The position numbers and the translations under genes were made by a program. A DNA stretch of 11,464 bases from M55B132 sp964508895 (lineage in GTDB: Bacteria > Bacteroidota > Bacteroidia > Bacteroidales > B18-G4), in assembly GCA_964508895.1 (NCBI GenBank), contig CAZDWF010000112.1, forward strand, positions 1 to 11,464, read 5' to 3'. The notes under the pieces were generated by a model. It did no database searches, was not told where the DNA came from, and saw nothing but the letters and a program-made list of their open reading frames with translations. Positions 1 through 7,009 of this stretch are shown piece after piece (position 1 is the first letter of the stretch; each line of letters starts with the position of its first letter).

Positions 1-147
1 AGAACAGGGCATCATTGTGCACAGCCGGTCATGGATTGGTTTGGAATTCCGGGTACAATCAGGGCATCTTTTGCCATATACAATACAAAAGAAGAAATAG
101 ATATCCTTATTGAAGCCGTAGTGAAAGCTAAAGAGATGTTGACTTAG
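1..147 (+). CDS. sufS: SufS-type cysteine desulfurase, C-terminal end (5' truncated by window)
   Basis: Frame 1 is open from the first base to TAG at 145-147 and encodes the last 48 residues of a protein whose start lies outside the window. The opening residues RTGHHCAQPVM match the active-site loop of group II (SufS/CsdA) cysteine desulfurases. The Cys in GHHC carries the persulfide taken from cysteine in the PLP-dependent reaction. The following stretch, WFGIPGTIRASFAIYNT, and the helical end (KEEIDILIEAVVKA) are also typical of the C-terminus of the family. In the cell it would supply sulfur to the SufBCD scaffold through SufE, which is encoded just downstream. The family assignment is firm despite the short fragment because the catalytic loop is present. 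Confidence 0.93.
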   Translation, partial: RTGHHCAQPVMDWFGIPGTIRASFAIYNTKEEIDILIEAVVKAKEMLT

Positions 148-153
148 ATACAC

Positions 154-176
154 AAGTCGCAGGTCGCAAGTCGCAA
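154..176. repeat. 7-bp tandem array, unit AAGTCGC (3 copies)
   Basis: Three contiguous heptamers at 154-160, 161-167 and 168-174 read AAGTCGC with one A-to-G change in the middle copy; a partial fourth starts at 175. The array lies just after the sufS stop codon, in the sufS-sufE gap. It is one of about eleven 7-bp-period arrays in the window. Confidence 0.8.
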
Positions 177-187
177 GATGTTTTCCA

Positions 188-215
188 GTCACGCGTCACG
201 CGTTACGCGTTACGA
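188..215. repeat. 7-bp tandem array, unit GTYACGC (4 copies)
   Basis: Four contiguous heptamers at 188-194, 195-201, 202-208 and 209-215: GTCACGC twice, GTTACGC once, then GTTACGA. Each junction makes the palindrome ACGCGT. The array lies 26 nt upstream of the sufE start codon. The same word in the same orientation recurs at 9689-9709. Confidence 0.85.
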
Positions 216-241
216 TTGCACACTAATTAATAAAAGTAATA

Positions 242-682
242 ATGAATAACATACAGGAAATAGAACAGGAAATAGTTAATGAATTTTCATATTTCGACGA
301 CTGGATGGATAAATATAACTACCTGATAGAACTGGGTAAATCCATTCCTTTGATAGGTGCACAATACAAAACCAAAAGCAATCTTATTTCGGGATGCCAG
401 TCGAGGGTCTGGTTGCATGCTAAATACCAAGATGGGAAAATCGAATTTTCTGCTGACAGTGACGCAGTAATCACCAAAGGGATAGTAAGCCTATTGATAC
501 GAGTTCTTAACGACCAATCACCACAGGATATTATGGATGCTGATTTGTCGTTTATTGATAAGATAGGATTAAAAGAGCACCTCTCTCCCACTCGTTCCAA
601 TGGCCTAAATTCTATGATCAAGCAGATGAAGCTTTATGCTATGGCTTTCAAAATAAAAGAAGATCCAAAGCAAAGGTTATGA
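242..682 (+). CDS. sufE: SufE family sulfur acceptor protein
   Basis: This 146-residue protein has the length and pattern of SufE. It accepts the persulfide sulfur from SufS on a conserved cysteine, stimulates the desulfurase, and passes sulfur to the SufBCD scaffold in the cytoplasm. The signature is visible: an acidic N-terminal helix (IQEIEQEIVNEF), the WMDKYNYLIELGK segment, and the loop LISGCQSRVW with acceptor Cys52. The ATG at 242 is preferred because the family normally begins close to this helix; no Shine-Dalgarno sequence precedes it, as is usual in Bacteroidota. It follows sufS by 94 nt, a gap largely filled with heptamer arrays, and is followed closely by a SufT-like gene, so all three are probably co-transcribed. 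No frame damage is seen. Confidence 0.95.
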   Translation: MNNIQEIEQEIVNEFSYFDDWMDKYNYLIELGKSIPLIGAQYKTKSNLISGCQSRVWLHAKYQDGKIEFSADSDAVITKGIVSLLIRVLNDQSPQDIMDADLSFIDKIGLKEHLSPTRSNGLNSMIKQMKLYAMAFKIKEDPKQRL

Positions 683-702
683 CAATTATAATTGATATTA
701 AA

Positions 703-1026
703 ATGAATTTACAAGATCAAAAGAACAAATTAGAAAAAGAAATCATTGAAAAAATCAAAACAGTTTACGATCCCGAAATTCCTGTGAATATATTTGAGCT
801 GGGCATGATCTATGAGATCAAGATCGATGACGATCTGAATGTCAGCATATTAATGACATTAACGAGCCCGAACTGCCCGGTAGCTGACTCCCTTCCTCAG
901 GAAGTAAAAGAAAGCGCCGAACTAGTTAAAGATATTAAGTCTGTACATATTGAGCTTACCTTTGATCCTCCCTGGACACAGCAGATGCTGAGTGATGAGG
1001 CGAAGTTGGAGCTGGGGTTTTTGTAG
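703..1026 (+). CDS. SufT/MIP18-like (DUF59) iron-sulfur assembly factor
   Basis: A small protein of the MIP18/DUF59 family, 107 residues from this start. Members help mature or deliver Fe-S clusters; in suf loci the gene is often called sufT. Diagnostic features are VYDPEIPVN at about residues 21-29, FELGMIYEI shortly after, the conserved cysteine Cys58 in the TLTSPNCP segment, and the end motif FDPPWTQQMLSDEAK. I chose the ATG at 703 because it leaves about 22 residues before DPEIPV, close to relatives. An in-frame ATG at 679 would add MTIIIDIK and overlap the sufE stop as ATGA, a coupling arrangement, so that start cannot be excluded. Its position directly after sufS-sufE supports a role in Fe-S assembly. 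The exact biochemical role of bacterial stand-alone DUF59 proteins is less certain than the family assignment. Confidence 0.9.
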   Translation: MNLQDQKNKLEKEIIEKIKTVYDPEIPVNIFELGMIYEIKIDDDLNVSILMTLTSPNCPVADSLPQEVKESAELVKDIKSVHIELTFDPPWTQQMLSDEAKLELGFL

Positions 1027-1027
1027 C

Positions 1028-1069
1028 ATTTAGGTACTGGGCACAAGGTACTGGGTTCTGGGTTCTGGG
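1028..1069. repeat. 7-bp tandem array, unit TACTGGG/TTCTGGG (about 6 copies)
   Basis: Heptamers in register from 1028: ATTTAGG, TACTGGG (1035), a diverged CACAAGG (1042), TACTGGG (1049), then TTCTGGG twice (1056 and 1063). The array begins 2 nt after the stop codon of the DUF59 gene. It is the left half of an inverted pair with the array at 1142-1187: positions 1033-1055 match the reverse complement of 1149-1171 at 20 of 23 bases. Confidence 0.85.
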
Positions 1070-1102
1070 GCTGAAGTGTATACTTGATATTATCTTTCTT
1101 CG

Positions 1103-1139
1103 TTTGTACAAAGTGAAATCTCTTTCAATTTGTACAAAG
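1103..1139. promoter_or_regulatory. Pair of directly repeated TTTGTACAAAG palindromes (possible operator)
   Basis: TTTGTACAAAG occurs at 1103-1113 and again at 1129-1139. Each contains the perfect 10-bp palindrome TTTGTACAAA. The centres are 26 bp apart, about two and a half helical turns. The pair lies between the two inverted heptamer arrays, about 125-160 bp upstream of dxs. Two identical palindromes upstream of a promoter suggest a dimeric-regulator site, but no regulator is known from the sequence and the function is inference. Confidence 0.4.
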
Positions 1140-1141
1140 GA

Positions 1142-1187
1142 CCTAGCGCCTAGTACCCAGTGCCCAGTACCCAGTTTGCCCAGCACC
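1142..1187. repeat. 7-bp tandem array, unit CCCAGTA/CCTAGTA (about 6 copies)
   Basis: Heptamers in register: CCTAGCG (1142), CCTAGTA (1149), CCCAGTG (1156), CCCAGTA (1163), CCCAGTT (1170), then TGCCCAG and a partial copy. It is inverted relative to the array at 1028-1069, so transcripts across both could fold into a long imperfect hairpin with a loop of about 93 nt. The word resembles the CCCCA(A/G)T type of cyanobacterial STRR heptamers. Confidence 0.85.
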
Positions 1188-1197
1188 AAAAAGATAA

Positions 1198-1228
1198 ATA
1201 CTAAAGGCTAAGTGCTAAACGCTAATTT
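1198..1228. repeat. 7-bp tandem array, unit CTAAnnG (4 copies)
   Basis: The core CTAA recurs exactly every 7 bp at 1201, 1208, 1215 and 1222, with variable bases between (AGG, GTG, ACG, TTT). The array ends only a few bases upstream of the putative dxs -7 element at 1231-1238, so it occupies the region where a -33 element would be expected. Confidence 0.75.
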
Positions 1229-1230
1229 AC

Positions 1231-1238
1231 TACCTTTG
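1231..1238 (+). promoter_or_regulatory. Putative Bacteroidota -7 promoter element for dxs
   Basis: TACCTTTG fits the TAnnTTTG consensus of the -7 element used by the Bacteroidota housekeeping sigma factor. It ends 26 bp before the dxs ATG, implying a short 5' leader of roughly 20 nt. No TTTG-type -33 element is visible at the usual distance; the CTAAnnG heptamer array is there instead. Confidence 0.5.
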
Positions 1239-1264
1239 CAATCTTTACTACTAACAGATAGTCC

Positions 1265-3172
1265 ATGGCGGCACAACCCGGTAATTTGCTTTCTAAAATC
1301 AATAATCCTTCAGAACTGAAAAATCTTAGTGAAGAAGAACTACGAGAACTGTGTTCTGAACTCAGGGAATTTATTATTGAAGAAACATCTGAAAATCCGG
1401 GGCATCTTGGAGCAAGTCTTGGTGCAATAGAATTAGCCGTTGCCATACATTATGTTTTTGATACCCCATATGATAAACTTATCTGGGATGTAGGACATCA
1501 GGCCTATGCTCATAAGATACTTACTGGCAGAAAAGATGATTTTCATACCAACCGTATGAAAGATGGTATCAGTGGTTTCCCGAAGATGACAGAAAGTGAA
1601 TATGATGCATTTGGAACAGGCCATGCATCTACATCGATCTCAGCAGCGCTTGGAATGGCTATTGCATCCAGGATACTTGATAATAATGGCAGACAGCATA
1701 TTGCTGTAATAGGTGATGGTTCCATGACAGGCGGTATGGCCATGGAAGCATTAAACAATGCAGGTGTATCCCAGGCTAATGTGTTAGTGATCCTGAATGA
1801 CAATGGCATTGCCATCGATAAAAATGTTGGGGCATTAAAAGAATATCTTGTACATATCAGTACGTCAAGAACTTATAATAGAATAAAGGACAAGATCTGG
1901 TTTATGCTGGGAGGTGGGACCAGATATGGGAGAATTCCAAGAACAATAGTACGACAGATAAGGAATGCTTTTAAATCTTCCATCCTGAATAAAAGTAATC
2001 TTTTCGAAGCTTTTAACTTCAGGTATTTTGGTCCTATCGACGGACATGATGTGGATCTTCTGGTTAAGATACTAAAGGATGTTAAAAATATTCAGGGACC
2101 AAAACTTTTACATGTTGTAACAACCAAAGGTAAAGGTTTTAAGAAAGCCGAACAGGAACAGACAAAATTCCACTCCCCAGGCTTTTTTAATAAGAAAACC
2201 GGAGAGATCATTGATAAGGAATGTAATGAAAAACCGACACCAAAGTTTCAAACAGTCTTTGGCAGGACCATAGTTGAACTTGCTGAAAGAAATGATAAAA
2301 TAGTTGGAATTACTCCGGCTATGCCTACCGGAAGCTCCTTAAACATAATGATGGAGAAAATGCCAGACAGGGCATTTGATGTGGGTATAGCAGAACAACA
2401 TGCAGTTACTTTTTCTGCAGGATTAGCAGCTCATGGAATGCTTCCCTTCTGTAATATTTACAGCACATTCATGCAGAGATCTTATGATCAGATAGTGCAT
2501 GATGTAGCATTGCAAAACCTAAATGTTGTATTTTGTCTCGATCGTGCCGGGCTGGTTGGAGAAGATGGTCCCACACATCATGGCGCCTACGACCTGGCCT
2601 TTTTAAGATCGATACCAAATATTACAATTGCTTCACCCTTGAATGAAGAAGAACTTAGAAATTTGATGTATACCGCTCAGCTCGATAATCAGGGGCCATT
2701 TGCTATCCGTTATCCCAAAGGCCGTGGTGTTATGCCGGATTGGAAAACAGATTTCAAAAAACTTGAAATTGGTAAGGGACAAATGTTAAAAGACGGAAAG
2801 GATATTGCAGTTATTTCCATCGGACATATTGGGAATTTTGCAACTACAGTGGCAGAAGAACTGGAAAAAGAAAAAATATCGGTAGCGCATTATGATATTC
2901 GTTATCTTAAACCCATCGATAAAGATTTGTTACATGAAGTATTCATGAAATTTAAAAAGATAATCACACTGGAGGATGGGACAATAGTTGGCGGGCTGGG
3001 TAGTGAGATCCTTGAATTCATGTCTGATAATAACTACAAAGCTGATGTTATTCGACTTGGAATACCTGATAAATACATAGGACAGGGAACACAAATGGAA
3101 CTCTATAAGAAGTGTGGATACGATCCGGAAAGTATAAAGAATACCATTAAAGCAATGTTGAACAAAAGCTGA
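1265..3172 (+). CDS. dxs: 1-deoxy-D-xylulose-5-phosphate synthase (DXS)
   Basis: A full-length 635-residue DXS, close to the usual length of about 620-640. It condenses pyruvate and glyceraldehyde 3-phosphate to DXP using thiamine diphosphate and Mg2+, the first step of the MEP isoprenoid pathway (also feeding thiamine and pyridoxal synthesis). Visible features in order: NPGHLGAS with His47; the GTGHASTSISAALG segment near 117-130; the ThDP/Mg2+ motif GDGSMTGG at 150-157 with its ND partner near 178; the pyrimidine-domain IAEQHAV with catalytic Glu377; and DRAGLVGEDGPTHHG at 426-440; then the C-terminal transketolase domain. The ATG at 1265 lies just downstream of a TAnnTTTG element and leaves a normal N-terminus. 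The antiporter gene follows after 4 nt, so dxs heads an apparent operon. Confidence 0.98.
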   Translation: MAAQPGNLLSKINNPSELKNLSEEELRELCSELREFIIEETSENPGHLGASLGAIELAVAIHYVFDTPYDKLIWDVGHQAYAHKILTGRKDDFHTNRMKDGISGFPKMTESEYDAFGTGHASTSISAALGMAIASRILDNNGRQHIAVIGDGSMTGGMAMEALNNAGVSQANVLVILNDNGIAIDKNVGALKEYLVHISTSRTYNRIKDKIWFMLGGGTRYGRIPRTIVRQIRNAFKSSILNKSNLFEAFNFRYFGPIDGHDVDLLVKILKDVKNIQGPKLLHVVTTKGKGFKKAEQEQTKFHSPGFFNKKTGEIIDKECNEKPTPKFQTVFGRTIVELAERNDKIVGITPAMPTGSSLNIMMEKMPDRAFDVGIAEQHAVTFSAGLAAHGMLPFCNIYSTFMQRSYDQIVHDVALQNLNVVFCLDRAGLVGEDGPTHHGAYDLAFLRSIPNITIASPLNEEELRNLMYTAQLDNQGPFAIRYPKGRGVMPDWKTDFKKLEIGKGQMLKDGKDIAVISIGHIGNFATTVAEELEKEKISVAHYDIRYLKPIDKDLLHEVFMKFKKIITLEDGTIVGGLGSEILEFMSDNNYKADVIRLGIPDKYIGQGTQMELYKKCGYDPESIKNTIKAMLNKS

Positions 3173-3176
3173 TTAA

Positions 3177-5117
3177 ATGCAAAAGTTAATCTGTATAGTT
3201 CTCTTAATTTTATCTTTCAGCTTTCAACTAAATGCTGAAAATATCAGAAATACCAACTTTGAAATCAGCTTTTCCGAGATAATCATTCAACATATCCCTT
3301 CCCGAATTACAATTGTAAATACTGATCCTTCTTTAAATAGGCATTTCCAGGATACTACATTTGTCGTTTTAGCAAATAATCAAAAATTTAATGTCCATTT
3401 TCAAAATGGTGAAACTCAGTTCGAATATACATTTGATAAATCGCAAAACCTTGAAATCAGATGTGTTGATTTTGGCATTGCAAAGCGTATTACTCCTATC
3501 CCACTGTGGATGTCGATTTTACCTCCTTTGATAGCTATATTATTCGCTTTAGCATTTAGAGAAGTTTTTAGTGCACTTTTTGTAGGACTTTTAGTTGGTA
3601 CAACAATAATCTCGTATTATCAGGGAAACACCCTCTTTATTGCCATATTCAAAGGCATCTTTACATTGATCGACACTTATATCATTGAATCACTAAGCGA
3701 TGTGGACCATCTGTCGATAATCATCTTCTCCATGCTTATTGGAGCTATGGTGAACCTAATCACCAGGAACGGGGGAATGAAAGGTGTGGTCAATATTCTT
3801 TCAAGGCATGCAAAAACATCCAGATCAGGACAGTTTGTTACATGGTTGATGGGCATACTTATTTTCTTTGATGATTATGCCAATACGCTGGTAGTTGGAA
3901 ATACGATGAGGCCGATGACAGACAGATTAAGGATATCAAGAGAAAAGCTTGCATATCTTGTTGATTCTACTGCAGCTCCAATTGCTGCCATTGCATTTGT
4001 GACAACATGGATTGGTGCTGAGTTAAGTTATATACAGGATGGGATAAACACCATTGGCCTTGATACAACTGCTTATTCTGTATTTCTAAACTCCTTGGCT
4101 TATTCTTTTTATCCTGTGCTGGCATTATTATTTATTCTAATTCTTGTGTTTACAAACAGGGATTTTGGACCTATGTACAAGGCAGAGAAAAAATCAAGAG
4201 AAAAAGGAGTTGGAGGTGAAAATAGTGATTTTAGTTTCTCTAATAAGATAAATGAACTGGATATATCTGATGATATTAAAGCACGCTGGTATAATGCAGT
4301 AATTCCTGTTCTGGTAATCATTTTCGGTACACTGGCGGGCTTACTTTATACAGGATGGGATCAGGCTGTCTGGATTAGTGATGAGCTTTCCTTCTCAAAA
4401 AAAATATCCCATATTATCGGGAACTCAGATTCTTATATTTCCCTTTTATGGTCATCGATATCCGGTGTATTAACTGCTGTGATCCTTACCATTTCTCAGA
4501 GAATATTAAAACTTAAGGCTTGCATTGACAGCCTGATCAATGGTTTCAGAACCATGTTAACCGCTATACTCATATTAATTCTTGCCTGGTCAATTGCTCT
4601 TATCACAGAGCATATGCATACAGCTGATTTTATTGCCAACAGCATGCTTGAAGTATCCTTTTCGCCTTATTTTGTCCCCGCATTAACATTCATTCTTGCT
4701 GCCTTGATCTCATTTTCAACCGGATCATCCTGGGGAACAATGGCAATACTCTACCCATTAATATTACCTGCATCCTGGATGATTTGCCAGGATTATGGCC
4801 TGGATCATAATACTTCTTTAAATATTTTCTATAATGTTGTTTCATCAGTGTTGGCAGGATCTGTACTCGGTGATCATTGCTCACCAATTTCTGATACTAC
4901 AATTCTAAGTTCACTGGCGAGTTCCTGTAATCATATTGAACATGTCAGAACTCAATTACCTTATGCTTTAACAGTTGGAGTGGTAGCTATTGGTATTGGC
5001 ACCATTCCAGCAGCCTACGGAGTTTCAACCTATATTTTACTACCTGTTTCATTGATAATTCTATTTCTTGTGGTACGATTTATCGGCAGGAAAAATAAGA
5101 ATTTCCATTTTAACTAA
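3177..5117 (+). CDS. NhaC-family Na+/H+ antiporter with extracytoplasmic N-terminal domain
   Basis: A 646-residue polytopic inner-membrane protein. From about residue 110 it shows many hydrophobic segments and the motifs of the NhaC-type antiporter family: GAMVNLITRNGGMKG near 189-203, the acidic FFDDYANTLVVGNTMRPMTD at 230-249, LVDSTAAPIA at 261-270, a later STGSSWGTMAILYP segment, and GSVLGDHCSPISDTT near the end. Conserved acidic and polar residues in these motifs are the probable cation path. Residues 1-20 look like a signal peptide (hydrophobic core, ending LNA) and about 21-105 form a soluble, beta-rich-looking stretch that should face the periplasm; I do not recognise this domain. The gene lies 4 nt after dxs and 5 nt before the TauE-like gene. 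Substrate is inferred from the family; other organic-ion exchange is possible. Confidence 0.88.
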   Translation: MQKLICIVLLILSFSFQLNAENIRNTNFEISFSEIIIQHIPSRITIVNTDPSLNRHFQDTTFVVLANNQKFNVHFQNGETQFEYTFDKSQNLEIRCVDFGIAKRITPIPLWMSILPPLIAILFALAFREVFSALFVGLLVGTTIISYYQGNTLFIAIFKGIFTLIDTYIIESLSDVDHLSIIIFSMLIGAMVNLITRNGGMKGVVNILSRHAKTSRSGQFVTWLMGILIFFDDYANTLVVGNTMRPMTDRLRISREKLAYLVDSTAAPIAAIAFVTTWIGAELSYIQDGINTIGLDTTAYSVFLNSLAYSFYPVLALLFILILVFTNRDFGPMYKAEKKSREKGVGGENSDFSFSNKINELDISDDIKARWYNAVIPVLVIIFGTLAGLLYTGWDQAVWISDELSFSKKISHIIGNSDSYISLLWSSISGVLTAVILTISQRILKLKACIDSLINGFRTMLTAILILILAWSIALITEHMHTADFIANSMLEVSFSPYFVPALTFILAALISFSTGSSWGTMAILYPLILPASWMICQDYGLDHNTSLNIFYNVVSSVLAGSVLGDHCSPISDTTILSSLASSCNHIEHVRTQLPYALTVGVVAIGIGTIPAAYGVSTYILLPVSLIILFLVVRFIGRKNKNFHFN

Positions 5118-5122
5118 TAATT

Positions 5123-5908
5123 ATGGGAACAGCAGAGATCATAGCATTAATAGTGGCAGGGCTATTTGTTGGATTTATAAATACCCTTGCAGGAGGGGGA
5201 TCAATAATCTCACTTTCACTACTGATGTTTTTAGGTTTGCCTCCGGGTGTTGCTAATGGCACCAACCGAATTGCAATAATTATACAAAATATCATCGCTA
5301 CAAGTAGTTTTAAACAGCAAAAAGTACTGGACTTAAAAAAAACTCTATGGCTGGGTATTCCTGCTGTTATTGGCTCAGTGGTCGGAGCATGGATCGCTGT
5401 GGATCTTACCGATAGAGTTCTGGAAATTGCGATGGGGATTATTCTGCTGTTGATGCTGGCATTTATCATATCAAACCCTAAAAAATGGCTGGAGGGAAAT
5501 GTTGAACTTGAGAAGATGAAAATCAGTATCAAGCATGTTATCATATTCTTTTTTATTGGTGTGTACGGAGGATTTATTCAGGTTGGAGTTGGCTATTTAC
5601 TACTGGCAGCATTAATACTGGCAGCCGGACAAAATCTTGTGAAAGCCAATGCTTCCAAAGTGATGATCATACTCATGTATTTACCATTTTCATTAATCAT
5701 TTTTCTTCTCGATGACCAGGTAAACTGGGAGTATGGATTGATAATGACAATAGGTAGTGTTATCGGTGCCTTTGTTGCTTCACGACTGGCAGTTAAAAAA
5801 GGCATAAACTTCATTCGTTATGTAATCATTGCTGTGATACTTCTTACTGCCGGACATCTGTTTGATTTTATTGATATGCAAAGTATTTTTGGATCAATCA
5901 TAAAATAA
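5123..5908 (+). CDS. TauE/SafE family permease (sulfite/anion exporter-like, former DUF81)
   Basis: A 261-residue, strongly hydrophobic inner-membrane protein of the TauE/SafE family. The first half carries GFINTLAGGGSIISL at about 17-31 and GVANGTNRIAI at 42-52. The second half repeats the theme with FFIGVYGGFIQVGVGY at about 143-158, consistent with the family's internal duplication and about eight membrane spans. Characterised members export sulfite, sulfoacetate or other small organosulfur anions, but the substrate here cannot be read from the sequence. Its length is typical and there is no truncation. It starts 5 nt after the antiporter stop and ends 6 nt before the asparaginase gene, so it is almost certainly co-transcribed with both. 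Confidence 0.92.
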   Translation: MGTAEIIALIVAGLFVGFINTLAGGGSIISLSLLMFLGLPPGVANGTNRIAIIIQNIIATSSFKQQKVLDLKKTLWLGIPAVIGSVVGAWIAVDLTDRVLEIAMGIILLLMLAFIISNPKKWLEGNVELEKMKISIKHVIIFFFIGVYGGFIQVGVGYLLLAALILAAGQNLVKANASKVMIILMYLPFSLIIFLLDDQVNWEYGLIMTIGSVIGAFVASRLAVKKGINFIRYVIIAVILLTAGHLFDFIDMQSIFGSIIK

Positions 5909-5914
5909 TACACA

Positions 5915-6913
5915 ATGAAATTAATAGTACGCCTTCTTATCGTTCTGATAGTTCTATTGCTCATTTTTTCCTGCAGGAAAGAAATCAAAAAACCGGAATA
6001 TGTCCTGCTTATTCATGGTGGAGCCGGAGGTGGTAAAAAAGAAAGCATCACTGAGGAACAACGACAAAAATATTATGAGATCTTAACAAAGGCCCTTGAA
6101 GCCGGAGAAGATATCCTGAAAAATGGCGGAAGCAGCCTGGATGCGGTTGAAATTGCTATAAACATCATGGAAGACTCTCCTTTGTTCAACTCAGGAAAAG
6201 GAGCTGTTTTTACATCCCAGGGGAAGAATGAACTGGATGCTTCAATTATGGATGGAAGAGATCTTAATGCCGGAGCTGTTGCCAGCGTTACCACTATTAA
6301 AAACCCTATTTCTGCTGCAAGAAAAGTAATGACTGACTCAAAACATGTTTTGTTGGTTGGAAAAGGAGCAGAGATCTTCGCAGAAGAAGAAGGACTTGAA
6401 ATTGTTGACACATCTTATTTCTATACTCCTGGAAGATGGAAATCATTGCAAAAAGCACAAGAAAGAGAGAAGAAAAAAAATCAAGTCAAGCAAGATAAAT
6501 TCTCCACCGTAGGAGCTGTTGCACTTGATAAATATGGAAACCTTGCAGCAGGGACATCTACCGGTGGTATGACCAACAAAATGTTTGGTCGTATTGGAGA
6601 TTCTCCAATTATTGGAGCAGGTACCTATGCTGATAATAAGACCTGTGCAGTTTCAGCCACTGGTCACGGAGAGTTCTTTATCAGAAATGTAGTAGCTTAT
6701 GATATTAGCGCCCTGATGAAATATAAAGGCTGGCCTCTCAAAGAAGCCGCTGAATATGTTGTCATGACCAAACTGGAAAACATTGGAGCAGGTGGAGGAA
6801 TTATTGCTGTGGACTACAAAGGAAATGTGGCTATGAGCTTTAATACCACAAGTATGATGAGAGGGATGGTTTCTGAAGGAGATGAGATGAAGATATATTT
6901 GCTTGAAGAGTAG
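5915..6913 (+). CDS. Isoaspartyl peptidase / plant-type L-asparaginase, lipoprotein form
   Basis: A 332-residue N-terminal-nucleophile hydrolase of the isoaspartyl peptidase family (E. coli IaaA, human ASRGL1). These enzymes cleave themselves before a threonine to give alpha and beta subunits, then hydrolyse beta-aspartyl dipeptides and L-asparagine. Seen here: LLIHGGAGGG at 31-40, the predicted cleavage site before nucleophile Thr198 in FSTVGAVALD, GTSTGGMTNKMFGRIGDSP at 213-231, GAGTYAD, and SATGHGEFFIRN. The residue before Thr198 is Ser, where E. coli and human enzymes have Gly. Residues 1-20 form a lipoprotein signal (two basic residues, a long Leu/Ile/Val core, IFSC with Cys20), so the enzyme should act at the periplasmic or outer-membrane face and not in the cytosol. 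Last gene of the four-gene dxs run. Confidence 0.92.
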   Translation: MKLIVRLLIVLIVLLLIFSCRKEIKKPEYVLLIHGGAGGGKKESITEEQRQKYYEILTKALEAGEDILKNGGSSLDAVEIAINIMEDSPLFNSGKGAVFTSQGKNELDASIMDGRDLNAGAVASVTTIKNPISAARKVMTDSKHVLLVGKGAEIFAEEEGLEIVDTSYFYTPGRWKSLQKAQEREKKKNQVKQDKFSTVGAVALDKYGNLAAGTSTGGMTNKMFGRIGDSPIIGAGTYADNKTCAVSATGHGEFFIRNVVAYDISALMKYKGWPLKEAAEYVVMTKLENIGAGGGIIAVDYKGNVAMSFNTTSMMRGMVSEGDEMKIYLLEE

Positions 6914-7009
6914 ATTAACCTTAAAGTAATTATTTCATTTCTGTTCACTGTTTAGGATAAGTGTTTATAATTTTTACTATTTTTATATCAACAATCATAA
7001 TCAAACGCC

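Noticed and set aside
154..215. CRISPR-like array between sufS and sufE
   Set aside because: The units are 7 bp, contiguous and without spacers, so they are tandem repeats and not CRISPR repeats.
956..1189. Minus-strand open frame of 77 residues across the pre-dxs gap
   Set aside because: It overlaps the end of the DUF59 gene and reads through the heptamer arrays, giving a repeat-derived sequence (GTGHWVLGAR type) with no protein character.
5110..5544. Minus-strand open frame of 144 residues opposite the TauE-like gene
   Set aside because: It is an antisense reading of a clear membrane protein gene, with no independent motif or start signal.
6914..7009. Promoter or terminator in the gap before the zinc-knuckle gene
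   Set aside because: No TAnnTTTG element and only a 4-bp CACT/AGTG pairing are visible; the sequence is simply AT-rich.
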